Positions 1-8,577 of a stretch of DNA of 38,391 nt are shown piece by piece. Position 1 is the first letter of the stretch. Every line of letters begins with the position of its first letter. Where the stretch lies: NCBI RefSeq assembly GCF_014654675.1, contig NZ_BNBC01000042.1, positions 1 to 38,391 of the forward strand, written 5' to 3'. A program made the position numbers and the translations under genes. The DNA is from Streptomyces spiralis (GTDB taxonomy: Bacteria; Actinomycetota; Actinomycetes; Streptomycetales; Streptomycetaceae). The notes under the pieces were generated by a model, which was given only the letters and a program-made list of their open reading frames with translations, searched no databases and was not told the DNA's origin.

Positions 1-456
1 GGCGTGGCCAAGGCGGAGCGGCGTGGGCGGGCCGAGGAACTGCTGGAGCTGGTCCGCCTGGGCGGCGCGTACGGCAAACGGGTGCACGAGCTGTCCGGCG
101 GCATGCGCCAGCGCGTGGCCATGGCCCGCGCGCTGGCGCAGGAGAGCCGGCTGCTACTGATGGACGAGCCGTTCGCCGCCCTGGACGCCATCACCCGCGA
201 CGTCCTGCACGACGAACTGACCCGGATCTGGCAGGAGACCGGCGTGTCGGTGCTGTTCGTCACCCACAACGTCCGCGAAGCCGTCCGCCTGGCCCAGCGG
301 GTGGTGCTGCTGTCCTCCCGCCCCGGACGCATCGCCCGCCAGTGGAGGGTGGACATCGACCAGCCACGCCGGATCGAGGACGCACCCGTGGCACAGCTGT
401 CCCTTGAGATCACCGAAGTACTGCGTGGGGAGCTGCGCCGCCATGGCCGGCACTGA
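1..456 (+). CDS. ABC transporter ATP-binding protein, NitT/TauT (SsuB/TauB) type, 5'-truncated by window edge
   Basis: ATPase subunit of an importer for nitrate, sulfonate or taurine-like solutes. The reading frame is open at base 1, so the N-terminus and Walker A lie outside the window. Visible in order: the ABC signature LSGGMRQRVAMARAL, Walker B LLLMDEPFAALD, and the H-loop FVTHN. The C-terminal tail PGRIARQWRVDI is typical of this subfamily. The stop overlaps the start of the permease gene by 14 bases, so the two are translationally coupled. The substrate-binding protein is presumably further left. This is probably an ordinary transport operon flanking the biosynthetic genes; the substrate cannot be read from the sequence. 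Confidence 0.93.
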   Translation, partial: GVAKAERRGRAEELLELVRLGGAYGKRVHELSGGMRQRVAMARALAQESRLLLMDEPFAALDAITRDVLHDELTRIWQETGVSVLFVTHNVREAVRLAQRVVLLSSRPGRIARQWRVDIDQPRRIEDAPVAQLSLEITEVLRGELRRHGRH

Positions 457-1336
457 CACCTCCGTCAAGGACGGCGGCAGCGATCTCGCCGGGCTGGAGG
501 CGGGCCTCGACGCCCTGGAGACGGTCCCCGACAGCCGCAGGCCCCTGCGCCGCACCCTCGTGGAGAAGGTCCTGCCGCCGGTCGTCGCCGTGGCGCTGGT
601 GCCGGCGGTGTGGCAGGCACTGGTCTCGTTCCGGATCGTCGACGACCCGACCAGGCTGCCCGCCCCCGCCGACGTGTGGCACGTGCTGCGGGAGGCCTGG
701 CTGAAGGGCGAACTGCTCGGCTACATGTGGACGTCCGTCTCGCGCGGCCTGCTCGGCTTCTGCCTCGCGCTGCTGGTCGGCACGCCGCTGGGCCTGCTGG
801 TGGCGCGGGTGAAGCCCGTGCGGGCGGCGATCGGCCCGGTCCTGTCCGGCCTGCAGTCCCTGCCGTCGGTGGCGTGGGTGCCACCCGCGGTGATCTGGCT
901 GGGCCTGGACAACACGATGATGTACGCCGTCATCCTGCTCGGCGCGGTGCCGTCTATCGCCAACGGGCTGGTCTCCGGCATCGACCAGGTGCCCCCGCTG
1001 TTCCTGCGCGCGGGCCGCACACTGGGCGCGAGCGGGCCGAGAGGCACCTGGCACATCGTCCTGCCCGCCGCGCTGCCCGGCTACGTGGCGGGCCTGAAAC
1101 AGGGCTGGGCGTTCTCCTGGCGCTCGCTGATGGCCGCGGAGATCATCGCCTCCTCCCCCGACCTCGGCATCGGGCTGGGCCAGTTGCTGGAGAACGGCCG
1201 CAACGCCGGCGACATGGCCATGGTGTTCGAGGCGATCCTGCTGATCCTGGGCGTCGGCATCGCCATCGACCTGCTCATCTTCAGCCCGCTGGAGCGGTGG
1301 GTCCTGCGCAGCCGCGGCCTGCTGGTCACGCACTGA
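443..1336 (+). CDS. ABC transporter permease, NitT/TauT (SsuC/TauC) type
   Basis: Membrane subunit partnering the upstream ATPase. The ATG at 443 is chosen because GGGGAG lies upstream at a suitable distance and it gives a product of 297 residues, normal for the family. A hydrophilic N-terminus of about 40 residues is followed by several hydrophobic helices. The BPD_transp_1 coupling loop is visible as RAGRTLGASGPRGTWHIVLPAALPG (quoted in two parts: RAGRTLGASGPRG and TWHIVLPAALPG), matching the EAA loop. The C-terminal region carries WRSLMAAEIIASSPDLGIG, well conserved in SsuC/TauC proteins. The nature of the imported solute is unknown. Confidence 0.92.
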   Translation: MAGTDTSVKDGGSDLAGLEAGLDALETVPDSRRPLRRTLVEKVLPPVVAVALVPAVWQALVSFRIVDDPTRLPAPADVWHVLREAWLKGELLGYMWTSVSRGLLGFCLALLVGTPLGLLVARVKPVRAAIGPVLSGLQSLPSVAWVPPAVIWLGLDNTMMYAVILLGAVPSIANGLVSGIDQVPPLFLRAGRTLGASGPRGTWHIVLPAALPGYVAGLKQGWAFSWRSLMAAEIIASSPDLGIGLGQLLENGRNAGDMAMVFEAILLILGVGIAIDLLIFSPLERWVLRSRGLLVTH

Positions 1337-1414
1337 CGGCGATGCGCCGTGGCGCCCGTTCGCTCCAGCCGCACTCGAGCGATCGCCTGACGGTTCTCAA
1401 GAGGCGTCGCTCAG

Positions 1415-1495
1415 GGTGACGGTGAACGGTTGACCGGCGCGAGGAGGCCGACATGCGGGCACGACACGTATGCGAGGTGAAAGCCATCGGCGGGA
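1415..1495 (+). repeat. Copy 1 of an 81-bp duplicated leader block
   Basis: This block aligns without gaps to 4363-4443 at roughly 78 percent identity. Both copies contain an upstream GGTG-rich stretch, a GGAG ribosome site, an ATG at the same offset (38 bases in) and the first codons of a small ORF beginning MRARH. The similarity fades after the shared AIGG/AIGR codons. Confidence 0.8.
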
Positions 1496-1608
1496 CCCTG
1501 GGCCGGTGCAGCCCACGTCCGCCCCGCCTTCGGCCGGGATGTGCCAGGCCGCCCGAGCCGCCGGTCCGCGACCGCCACGGCGCCCTGCCCGAGTGGAGGC
1601 AGGCGTGA
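1453..1608 (+). CDS. Small ORF (51 aa) with MRARH N-terminus, coupled to the flavoprotein gene
   Basis: Not a recognised family. The ATG follows GAGGAGG with a good spacing. The product begins MRARHVCEVKAIGG and continues as a Pro/Arg-rich sequence with three Cys (residues 7, 19 and 30). Its stop overlaps the GTG start of the next gene (GTGA), which suggests translational coupling. The first 17 residues resemble those of the 67-residue ORF at 4401, while the rest differs completely. It may be a leader peptide controlling the downstream gene, or a degenerate copy of the second ORF. Coding status rests on the RBS, the overlap and the shared N-terminus only. Confidence 0.45.
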   Translation: MRARHVCEVKAIGGTLGRCSPRPPRLRPGCARPPEPPVRDRHGALPEWRQA

Positions 1609-4373
1609 CGCGCCGCGTCGCAGTGGTGGGCGCCGGCGCGGCGGGGGCCCTGACGGCGGTTCAACTGATGCGGCAGGCCGAGCGGTCCGGGCGCGGCATC
1701 GGGGTGTGGCTGATCGACCCTGCCGGGCACACGGGCCGAGGGGTCGCCTACAGCACGTCCGACCCCCGCCACCTGCTCAATGTGCCCGCCGCCCGCATGA
1801 GCGCCTTCCCCGATGATCCCGGGCACTTCCTGCGCTGGCTCGCCGGTCGGCACCCGCACGCCGCGCCGGGTGACTTCGTCCCCCGCAAGGAGTACGGGCG
1901 CTATCTGAGCGATGTCGTGGAGCAGACCGCGCAGGAGTGCCGGCGCGCCCGGCTGCACCGGGTGCGGGAGCGGGTCGTCGCCGTCCGCGACCGGTCCGCC
2001 GGGCCGGTGCTGCGGTTCGCCGGCGGTGGTGGGCTGCAGGTGGACGCCGCCGTACTGGCGCTGGGCACCCTGGGCCCCGACCATGCCTGGGCTGATCCCC
2101 AGCTCAGGGCGTCCGGGCGTTTCGTCGCCGATCCCTGGGCGCCGGGGGCTCTCGACGCCGTGGCCGCGGAGGGAGACGTGCTGCTCGTCGGCACCGGTCT
2201 GACCATGGTCGACCTGGCCGTCACCCTGGCCCGCCCCGGCCGCGTGCTGCACGCGGTGTCCCGGCACGGGCTCCTGCCCCAGGAGCATCTGCCCGTCGCG
2301 GCTGCGGCGGCACAGCCGCCGGAGCTGGACGCTACCCACGGTCTGGACGCGCTGCGCCGCGGCGTGCGGCGGTATCTGGCGGCCGGCCGCCGTTCTGGCG
2401 GGGACTGGCGGCCCGCCATGGACGGGCTGCGCCCGGTGACGGCAGCCCTGTGGCAGCAGCTGTCCACGGCCGACCGCAGGCGCTTTGTGGAGGAGGACCT
2501 GCGGACCTGGGAGGTGCACCGCCACCGCGTTGCGCCCGCGACGGCCGTCGCACTCGGTGCGCTGCGGGCCTCCGGCCGGCTGCAGGTGGCCGCCGCGGAG
2601 GTGGTCCGGGCCGTGCCCGACGACGACGCGGTGGCCGTCACCTTGAGCGACGGCAGGCGGCTGCGGGTGGGCGCGGTCGTCAACTGCACCGGAGCGCGCA
2701 TGGACCTGCGCCGCACGGACGATCCCCTGGTGCGCTGCCTGCTGGAGCGCGGCTGTGCGCGGACCGGCCCGGCCGACCTCGGCCTCGACACCCGGGACGA
2801 TGGACGGGTGGTGCCCGCGGCCGGCGTCCCGGCCGCGCGGCTGTGGGCGATCGGGGCCGTGCGGCGCGGGAATCTGCTGGAGACCACCGCCGTTCCGGAG
2901 ATCCGGGCGCAGGCCGACGAGGTCGCCGGCGCGGTGCTGGAGGCCCTCGCCGCCCGCCGGGCGTCCCGGCCGGCCGACCGCTACGGCCAGCGGCTGAGTA
3001 CGACGCCCGAAGCGGCGCTGTTGTACGAACGGGCGCTGGAGCGCATCCTGGCGGGCAGCCTGGGTGCCGAGGCGCTGCTGCGTGAGGCGGTCGGTATCGA
3101 TCCGGGCTTCGCCGTCGGCCACGCGGCGCTGGCACTGCTCGGCCACGAGGGCCCGGGCGGCGGGCATGCCTTTGGTGCGCTGGAGGCGGCCGTGCAGGCG
3201 GCGGCCCGTCGGTCCGACGAGCGCGAGCGCAGCCTGGTCGCCGCGGTTCGAGCCCGGCTGACCGGCACCGAGGAGGGGGGCAAGGCGGCTCTGCTGGGCC
3301 ACATCGCCGCCCACCCCCGTGACGCCCTGGCGGTGAGCGCGGCCGTACCGACGGTCTCCTTCAGCGGGGTGACCAGCGCCGAGGAGTCCTGGGCCCTGGT
3401 CGAGGGGCTGGCCCCCGTCTACGGGGACGACTGGTGGTATCTGGGACAACTCGCCTTCGTCCGGCAGGAGCAGGAGCGCTGGGCGCAGGCCGAGGCCCTG
3501 GCCGACCGGGCGCTCGCCGCGCAGCCCCGCGCCGGGCATGCCGTCCACGCCCGGGCGCACGTGTTCTACGAGACCGGCGAGCACCGCGCGGGCATCGCCT
3601 GGCTGGACGACTGGCTGCACCGTCACGGGCGGCAGGCGGGCCACCGTTCCCACATCTCCTGGCATGCCGCCCTGCACGAGTTGTCGCTCGACGACCGTTC
3701 GGCGCTGCTGCGCCGCTACCGCCGGGAGCTCGATGCCTCCCGGGTGAAGGGAGGCCGGCTGCTGGCCGATTCCGCGGCACTGCTGTGGCGTGCGCGCATG
3801 ACGGGCAGCTGGAGCGGCGCCCTGCCCGTGGCCGAGCTGCTGCAGGCGGCTCCCCGGCAGTGGGTCGAGGCACCCGCGACGGCTTTCGCCGCCCTGCACG
3901 GCGCGCTGGCCCTCGCCGCGGCCGGGGACACCGACGCCCTCGGGCGGCTGCGGGCCCACGCGCTCGCCCACCGCAACGAGGTGCTCCCCCTGGTGATCGC
4001 GCCATTGTGCGCGGCGCTGTCGGCCGTGGTGCGCCAGCGGTGGCCACAGGCGGTGCGGCTGCTGCCACCGCTGCTGCCCGTGATCGCGCGGGTGGGCGCC
4101 AGCAAGGCCCAGCTGGAGGTCGTGGAGGAGACGCTGCTGCACGCCCTGATCGAGGGGGGCGAGCACGAGCGGGCCGCCCTGCTGCTGTCGGCCCGGCTGG
4201 AGCGCCGCTCGTCGCCGCTCGACCGGCGACGCCTTAAGACGGTGCACGAGCGGTGTGCGGCGCGAGGCGCCGAGGGGGCCCCGCCGCCGCTCCACGGTGC
4301 CCGGCACCCGCTCCAGCGGGACTCGACGGATCACCCGCTGGTCCTTGAGATGCATCGAACAAGGTGGCGCTGA
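1605..4373 (+). CDS. FAD/NAD(P)-binding protein fused to a TTC38-like TPR domain
   Basis: A 922-residue protein from GTG 1605, chosen for GGAGG seven bases upstream and because the dinucleotide-binding fold starts at once (VTRRVAVVGAGAAG). Residues 1 to about 480 form an NAD_binding_9-type flavoprotein (family of HpaA/LhgO-like unknowns), with the GRGVAYS motif and a second nucleotide-binding element near VLLVGTGLTMVDLAVTLA. From about residue 490 to the end the sequence turns into an alpha-helical tetratricopeptide region similar in pattern to TTC38 proteins (motifs HARAHVFYETGEHRAGIAWL and HISWHAALHEL). There is no stop or frameshift between the two parts. Followed by the second small ORF and the ABC exporter on the same strand. 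Substrate unknown; role in the cluster is inference. Confidence 0.8.
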   Translation: MTRRVAVVGAGAAGALTAVQLMRQAERSGRGIGVWLIDPAGHTGRGVAYSTSDPRHLLNVPAARMSAFPDDPGHFLRWLAGRHPHAAPGDFVPRKEYGRYLSDVVEQTAQECRRARLHRVRERVVAVRDRSAGPVLRFAGGGGLQVDAAVLALGTLGPDHAWADPQLRASGRFVADPWAPGALDAVAAEGDVLLVGTGLTMVDLAVTLARPGRVLHAVSRHGLLPQEHLPVAAAAAQPPELDATHGLDALRRGVRRYLAAGRRSGGDWRPAMDGLRPVTAALWQQLSTADRRRFVEEDLRTWEVHRHRVAPATAVALGALRASGRLQVAAAEVVRAVPDDDAVAVTLSDGRRLRVGAVVNCTGARMDLRRTDDPLVRCLLERGCARTGPADLGLDTRDDGRVVPAAGVPAARLWAIGAVRRGNLLETTAVPEIRAQADEVAGAVLEALAARRASRPADRYGQRLSTTPEAALLYERALERILAGSLGAEALLREAVGIDPGFAVGHAALALLGHEGPGGGHAFGALEAAVQAAARRSDERERSLVAAVRARLTGTEEGGKAALLGHIAAHPRDALAVSAAVPTVSFSGVTSAEESWALVEGLAPVYGDDWWYLGQLAFVRQEQERWAQAEALADRALAAQPRAGHAVHARAHVFYETGEHRAGIAWLDDWLHRHGRQAGHRSHISWHAALHELSLDDRSALLRRYRRELDASRVKGGRLLADSAALLWRARMTGSWSGALPVAELLQAAPRQWVEAPATAFAALHGALALAAAGDTDALGRLRAHALAHRNEVLPLVIAPLCAALSAVVRQRWPQAVRLLPPLLPVIARVGASKAQLEVVEETLLHALIEGGEHERAALLLSARLERRSSPLDRRRLKTVHERCAARGAEGAPPPLHGARHPLQRDSTDHPLVLEMHRTRWR

Positions 4374-4443
4374 ATGGCTGACCGGCGAACGGAGACCGAC
4401 ATGCGGGCACGGCACACATCCGCTGTGAGGGCCATCGGCAGGA
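4363..4443 (+). repeat. Copy 2 of the 81-bp duplicated leader block
   Basis: Partner of 1415-1495. It overlaps the last codons of the flavoprotein gene and carries the ribosome site and first codons of the second small ORF. The shared part includes the untranslated lead-in and the segment encoding MRARHxxxVxAIGxxxG. Confidence 0.8.
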
Positions 4444-4604
4444 GTATCGGCGAGGGCCTCATGTGGATGGGGTTCGGATGGTTCGGGGCGCATGCGTCCC
4501 ACCCCTGGTCGGGGTACGCGATGCCGCCCGCCGAGCAGCCGTGCCTGCCTCCGCTGTCGGAGGAGGAGTTCGCCCGGTGGGCGACTGCGGCCAGGCACGT
4601 GTGA
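4401..4604 (+). CDS. Small ORF (67 aa) with MRARH N-terminus, upstream of ABC exporter
   Basis: Unrecognised small protein. The ATG at 4401 is preferred over 4374 because GGAG lies seven bases upstream, exactly as in the paralogous ORF at 1453. The product starts MRARHTSAVRAIGRSIGEG, then has an aromatic, glycine-rich middle (MWMGFGWFGAHASHPW), one Cys at about residue 48, and an acidic C-terminus (SEEEFARWA). It lies 61 bases before the ABC exporter on the same strand. A conserved beginning with a variable end would fit a secreted precursor peptide exported by the neighbour, but a plain leader or small accessory protein is just as possible. Confidence 0.55.
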   Translation: MRARHTSAVRAIGRSIGEGLMWMGFGWFGAHASHPWSGYAMPPAEQPCLPPLSEEEFARWATAARHV

Positions 4605-4665
4605 GAGGCGGCCGCAGCCGTTCTGCGGCCTGCGCACGTTCCCACCCGAAGACAAGGAGACCAGG

Positions 4666-6444
4666 GTGACCACCACCGGGCCGGCCACTGCTCACGTTCC
4701 CGTGCACAAGCGGCGCATCCTCAAGCTGTTCCGTCCGTACCGCAGGAGCCTTGCGTTCGTCGCGCTCCTGGTCGCGGGCTCGTCCCTGGTCTCGCTCGTC
4801 AATCCCTTCCTGATCCGCGAGATCATCGACGTGGCGCTGCCGCAGGGCAGGACCGGGCTGCTGTCCCTGCTCGCTCTGGGCATGGTGGTCGTCGCGGTCG
4901 CCAACAGCTCCTGCAACGTGTGGCAGACCTATCTGTCCGCCAAGGTCGGCCAGCTGGTCATGCACGACCTGCGCACCGCCGTCTACGCCCACCTGCAGCG
5001 CATGTCGCTGGCGTTCTTCACGCGGACGCGTACCGGGGAGGTCCAGTCGCGCATCGCCAACGACATCGGCGGGATGCAGGTGACCGTGACGACCACGGCG
5101 ACGGCGCTGGTGTCGGACGTGACGACCGTGATCACCACGGTGACCGCCATGGCTCTGCTGGACTGGCGGCTCACGCTGGCGTCGCTGCTCGTGCTGCCGG
5201 GCTTCGTCTGGGTCAGCCGGCACGTGGGGGACGAGGTGCGCGTCCTGACCCGGGCCCGGCAGCGCCAGTTCGCCGACCTGTCGTCGAACGTGCAGGAGTC
5301 GCTGTCGGTCAGCGGGATCATGCTCGGGCACACCATGGGCCGGTCGCGTTCGCTCAGCGACGCCTTCGCCGCGCAGTCCCGCAGGCTCACCGACATCGAG
5401 GTGCGCGCGAGCACGGCGGGCCTGTGGTACCAGTCCACGATCTGGATCGTCATGGCCGCCATGCCGGCGGTGATCTACTGGGTGGCGGGACTGACCGCCG
5501 GCGGCGGGCACATGGCCGTCTCCATCGGCGGGCTGGTCGCCTTCGCCACCCTCCAGCAGATCCTGTTCCGGCCGGCGCAGCGGCTGCTGACCATCGGTCT
5601 GGACATCCAGAGCTCACTGGAGCTGTTCGGCCGCATCTTCGAGTACCTCGACCTGCCCGTCGACGTCGCCGAGCCGGAGCGGCCCGTCGTGCCGGCGAGC
5701 CTGCGCGGCGAGGTGCGGCTGCGGGGCGTGGGCTTTTGCTACGCGGGCGCCGAGCGGCCGACGCTGGACGGCATCGACGTGACCGTGCCGGCCGGGCACA
5801 GTCTGGCCGTCGTCGGGGAGACCGGCTCGGGCAAGACCACGCTGAGCTACCTCATCCCGCGTCTGTACGACGCGACGCACGGCACCGTCACGATCGACGG
5901 CGTCGACGTGCGCGAGATGTCCTTCGACACGCTCGCCGCCGCGGTCGGCGTCGTCTCCCAGGAGTCCTACCTCTTCCATGCCTCGGTCGCCGACAACCTG
6001 CGGTTCGCCAAGCCCGACGCGACGGACGAGGAGCTGGTCGCGGCGGCGCGGATCGCGCACATCCACGACTATCTGATGTCCCTGCCCGACGGCTACGACA
6101 CGGTGGTCGGCGAGCGCGGATACCGGTTCTCCGGCGGTGAGAAGCAGCGGCTGGCGATCGCCCGTGCCGTCCTGCGCGACCCGCCGGTCCTGGTGCTCGA
6201 CGAGGCCACCAGCGCGCTGGACACCCAGACCGAGCGGGCCGTGCAGAAGGCCATCGACGCGGCGAGCGCGGGCCGCACCACCATCACGGTCGCGCACCGG
6301 CTGTCGACCGTCCGCAACGCCGACGAGATCATCGTGCTGGACCGGGGGCGCATCGCCGAGCGCGGCACCCACGACGAACTGCTCGCCCTCGGCGGCCACT
6401 ACGCCACGCTCGTCCGCCGGGACACCGAGATGGCCGTCGTGTAG
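4666..6444 (+). CDS. ABC exporter, fused membrane and ATPase domains (MsbA/LmrA-like half transporter)
   Basis: A 592-residue half transporter starting at GTG 4666, preceded by AAGGAGACC. Residues 1 to about 330 form the six-helix type-1 exporter membrane domain, and about 345-592 the nucleotide-binding domain with Walker A GETGSGKTT (about 384), signature FSGGEKQRLAIARAV (about 487), Walker B VLVLDEATSALD and the H-loop VAHRLST. Probably works as a homodimer, since no second half transporter is adjacent. It could export the cluster's product or something made from the neighbouring small ORF. Followed by a strong terminator. Confidence 0.93.
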   Translation: MTTTGPATAHVPVHKRRILKLFRPYRRSLAFVALLVAGSSLVSLVNPFLIREIIDVALPQGRTGLLSLLALGMVVVAVANSSCNVWQTYLSAKVGQLVMHDLRTAVYAHLQRMSLAFFTRTRTGEVQSRIANDIGGMQVTVTTTATALVSDVTTVITTVTAMALLDWRLTLASLLVLPGFVWVSRHVGDEVRVLTRARQRQFADLSSNVQESLSVSGIMLGHTMGRSRSLSDAFAAQSRRLTDIEVRASTAGLWYQSTIWIVMAAMPAVIYWVAGLTAGGGHMAVSIGGLVAFATLQQILFRPAQRLLTIGLDIQSSLELFGRIFEYLDLPVDVAEPERPVVPASLRGEVRLRGVGFCYAGAERPTLDGIDVTVPAGHSLAVVGETGSGKTTLSYLIPRLYDATHGTVTIDGVDVREMSFDTLAAAVGVVSQESYLFHASVADNLRFAKPDATDEELVAAARIAHIHDYLMSLPDGYDTVVGERGYRFSGGEKQRLAIARAVLRDPPVLVLDEATSALDTQTERAVQKAIDAASAGRTTITVAHRLSTVRNADEIIVLDRGRIAERGTHDELLALGGHYATLVRRDTEMAVV

Positions 6445-6449
6445 GACGG

Positions 6450-6476
6450 GGGCGCCCCGGCCGGGCCGGGGCGCCC
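6450..6476 (+). terminator. GC-rich hairpin after ABC exporter
   Basis: GGGCGCCCCGGCC and GGCCGGGGCGCCC form a 13-bp perfect stem beginning five bases after the exporter stop codon. There is no U-tract, as is common in Streptomyces. Confidence 0.75.
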
Positions 6477-6510
6477 GCCCGGCGTCAACTCACCTTTTGT
6501 GAAGCGGACT

Positions 6511-6553
6511 TCGAGCGGCTTCGAGCGGCTCTGCAGCGGTGGGTGCCTACCAT
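6511..6553 (+). promoter_or_regulatory. Putative activator repeats and -10 box of the multicopper oxidase gene
   Basis: The decamer TCGAGCGGCT occurs twice in tandem (6511-6530). TCGAGCG is the classical heptamer bound by SARP activators such as ActII-ORF4 and DnrI, although their usual repeat distance is 11 bp rather than the 10 bp seen here. TACCAT at 6548-6553 is a good -10 box and would start transcription at or next to the ATG at 6561, which has no Shine-Dalgarno. This arrangement suggests a leaderless, activator-dependent promoter. Confidence 0.5.
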
Positions 6554-6560
6554 CCGGCGA

Positions 6561-8498
6561 ATGAAGACCGCATCTGACGAAATACCGGGCCCGCCCGGAA
6601 TCGACCGGCGCACCCTGCTGCGCGGCGGTGCCGTTGCCGGACTGGGCGCGCTCGTGTCCGCGTCCTCCGTCTTCGCCGCGCCGAACGACGCGGGCCCCGG
6701 CGGCCCGGAGCCGTCGGCGGACGGACTGATGCTGACCAAGTTCACGGACCCGCTGCGCACCCCGCCGGTGCTGCGGCCCCGCGACCGCGGCGGCTACGAC
6801 GAGCTGACCGTGCGCATGCGCACCGCCGACGTCACCGTGCACTCGCAGCTGCCGCCGGTGCGGATGTGGACGTACGAGGGCAGCTTTCCGGGGCCGACGA
6901 TCGAGACGGTCCGCGGCCGCCGGCTCCGGGTGGCCTGGGAGAACCATCTGACGGGGAACATCCCGGTCACCGCGGTCGACTTCGGCCAGATGGGCGGGCC
7001 GATGCCCGATCCGCTGTCCAACCATCCCGGTACGGAGGGCTGCCAGGAGGTGCCCGGGGTGGCCGGGCTGCAGCCGTGGGCCGTGGTGCACCTGCACGGC
7101 ATGCTCACCGGCGGCGGCAACGACGGCTGGATGGAGAACCTCGTCGGCCCGGGCGACGTGCAGTTGTCGGCGTACCCCAACGAGCAGGCCGCGACGGCGC
7201 TCTGGTACCACGACCACACCCATCATGTGAGCCGCTTCAGCGTGTACGCCGGTCTCGCCGGGCTGTTCGTCATCCGTGACGAGGAGGAGCGGGCGCTGGG
7301 CCTGCCCACGGGACGGCATGAGGTGCCGCTGGTCCTCAGCGACCGCAACTTCGCGCTGGACGGCACCGGTGCCCTCACCGGGCGCCTGGTCCACAAGGTG
7401 GAGATGGTCGGCATGCGGCTCATGCGTGCCCTCGCGGCCCCCTACACCCTGGTCAACGGTGTCGTGTGGCCCTATCTCGAGGTGGAGCCGCGCTGGTACC
7501 GGTTCCGGATCGTCAACACGGCGAACTCCCGGATCTACCGGCTGATGCTGCTGGCCGACGGCCGGCCCGTTCCCGGGGCCTTCCAGGTGATCGGCACCGA
7601 CCAGGGCCTGATCGACAAGCCGCTGGCGGTCGACGGGGCGCTCAACCTCTCCTCCGGCGAGCGCGCCGATGTGCTGGTCGACTTCGGCGCGTTCCGCGGC
7701 CGGTCCCTGAAGCTGGTCAACACGATGGAGGGCGTCACGCCCGGCGCGTCCAGTACCCGTCACGATCTGCTGGAGCCCGACGTGATGCAGTTCCGTGTCG
7801 CCGACCGCAGGCCCTCCGCCCACTTCACGCCGCCCAGGACGCTGTCGGCCGCCTTCCGGCGGACCGCCCCCGGCGACCTGCCGCACGAGGGCGCCGCCCG
7901 GTGGGTGGTGCTGGCCGGTCCGGGTTCGCAGAACATGCCCGAGCTGTGGGAGATGGAGGAGGTGGCGGAGGCCGAGGCGCAGGGCATCACGTTCCCTGCC
8001 GCCGGGATCGTCCAGGTCAAGGACGCCGAGGGCAGGGTCACGACGCTGCGCCGGACGGCCATGCGCTACGACGACGGCAGCGCCTTCACCGTGGCGCACG
8101 AGGGCGTGGAGATCTGGAAGTACCTCAATCTGGCCGCCTCGCCCCACCCGATGCACATCCACCTGGCCCATTTCCAGGTGCTCTCGCGCGACAACTACGA
8201 CGTGAGCGGCTTCGACCAGGCCGTGCGCGGCTCGGCCAGGCCGATCGCCCATCTGGGGGCGGCGAAGCTCGAACCGCACGAGCTCGGGGAGAAGGACATC
8301 ATCAGGGTGGGCACCGCCGGCCAGATCAGGCCGGGCCCGAACGGCACCCCGGGCGAGCTGGTCACCGTGGCGGTCCGCTTCCCCGTCGTCGGCCGGGGGG
8401 TCCACCACTGCCACATGCTGGAGCACGAGCAGCACATGGTGCGCCCGCTCGTGGTCGGTCCGGCCGGCCACCAGCACGCGGGCGGCCACCACCACTGA
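6561..8498 (+). CDS. Tat-exported multicopper oxidase (phenoxazinone synthase/bilirubin oxidase type)
   Basis: A 645-residue laccase-like oxidase that would couple one-electron oxidation of phenols or aminophenols to reduction of O2. A twin-arginine signal is visible near residues 17-40 (DRRTLLRGGAVAGLGAL, then a VFA-AP cleavage site). All four copper motifs are present: HLHG (about 176), WYHDHTHH (about 215), HPMHIH (about 530) and HHCHMLEHEQHM (about 615, giving the type 1 Cys, His and axial Met). The tail is His-rich (HQHAGGHHH). Length matches PhsA-like enzymes. The ATG at 6561 seems leaderless. In a polyketide cluster it may couple or oxidise phenolic rings outside the membrane; this role is inferred. 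Confidence 0.9.
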   Translation: MKTASDEIPGPPGIDRRTLLRGGAVAGLGALVSASSVFAAPNDAGPGGPEPSADGLMLTKFTDPLRTPPVLRPRDRGGYDELTVRMRTADVTVHSQLPPVRMWTYEGSFPGPTIETVRGRRLRVAWENHLTGNIPVTAVDFGQMGGPMPDPLSNHPGTEGCQEVPGVAGLQPWAVVHLHGMLTGGGNDGWMENLVGPGDVQLSAYPNEQAATALWYHDHTHHVSRFSVYAGLAGLFVIRDEEERALGLPTGRHEVPLVLSDRNFALDGTGALTGRLVHKVEMVGMRLMRALAAPYTLVNGVVWPYLEVEPRWYRFRIVNTANSRIYRLMLLADGRPVPGAFQVIGTDQGLIDKPLAVDGALNLSSGERADVLVDFGAFRGRSLKLVNTMEGVTPGASSTRHDLLEPDVMQFRVADRRPSAHFTPPRTLSAAFRRTAPGDLPHEGAARWVVLAGPGSQNMPELWEMEEVAEAEAQGITFPAAGIVQVKDAEGRVTTLRRTAMRYDDGSAFTVAHEGVEIWKYLNLAASPHPMHIHLAHFQVLSRDNYDVSGFDQAVRGSARPIAHLGAAKLEPHELGEKDIIRVGTAGQIRPGPNGTPGELVTVAVRFPVVGRGVHHCHMLEHEQHMVRPLVVGPAGHQHAGGHHH

Positions 8499-8508
8499 CG
8501 CGGGCGAG

Positions 8509-8541
8509 GAGTGCCCGCGGCGGTGGTCGGCGCGGGCACTC
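8509..8541 (+). terminator. Hairpin after multicopper oxidase
   Basis: GAGTGCCCGCG and CGCGGGCACTC form an 11-bp perfect stem with an 11-base loop. It lies between the oxidase and the convergent 87-aa gene and may serve both strands. Confidence 0.7.
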
Positions 8542-8577
8542 GGGCGGGCCGGGGCGGCGGGATCTCCGGCGGTGCGG

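Noticed and set aside
4374..4400. ATG 4374 as start of the second small ORF
   Set aside because: No ribosome site, and it overlaps the flavoprotein stop; the paralogous ORF starts at the position equivalent to 4401.
1326..4688. 1120-codon open frame on the minus strand opposite the flavoprotein fusion
   Set aside because: It is a high-GC shadow of the plus-strand gene: low-complexity Arg/Pro/Gly/His composition, no motif, and no ribosome site.
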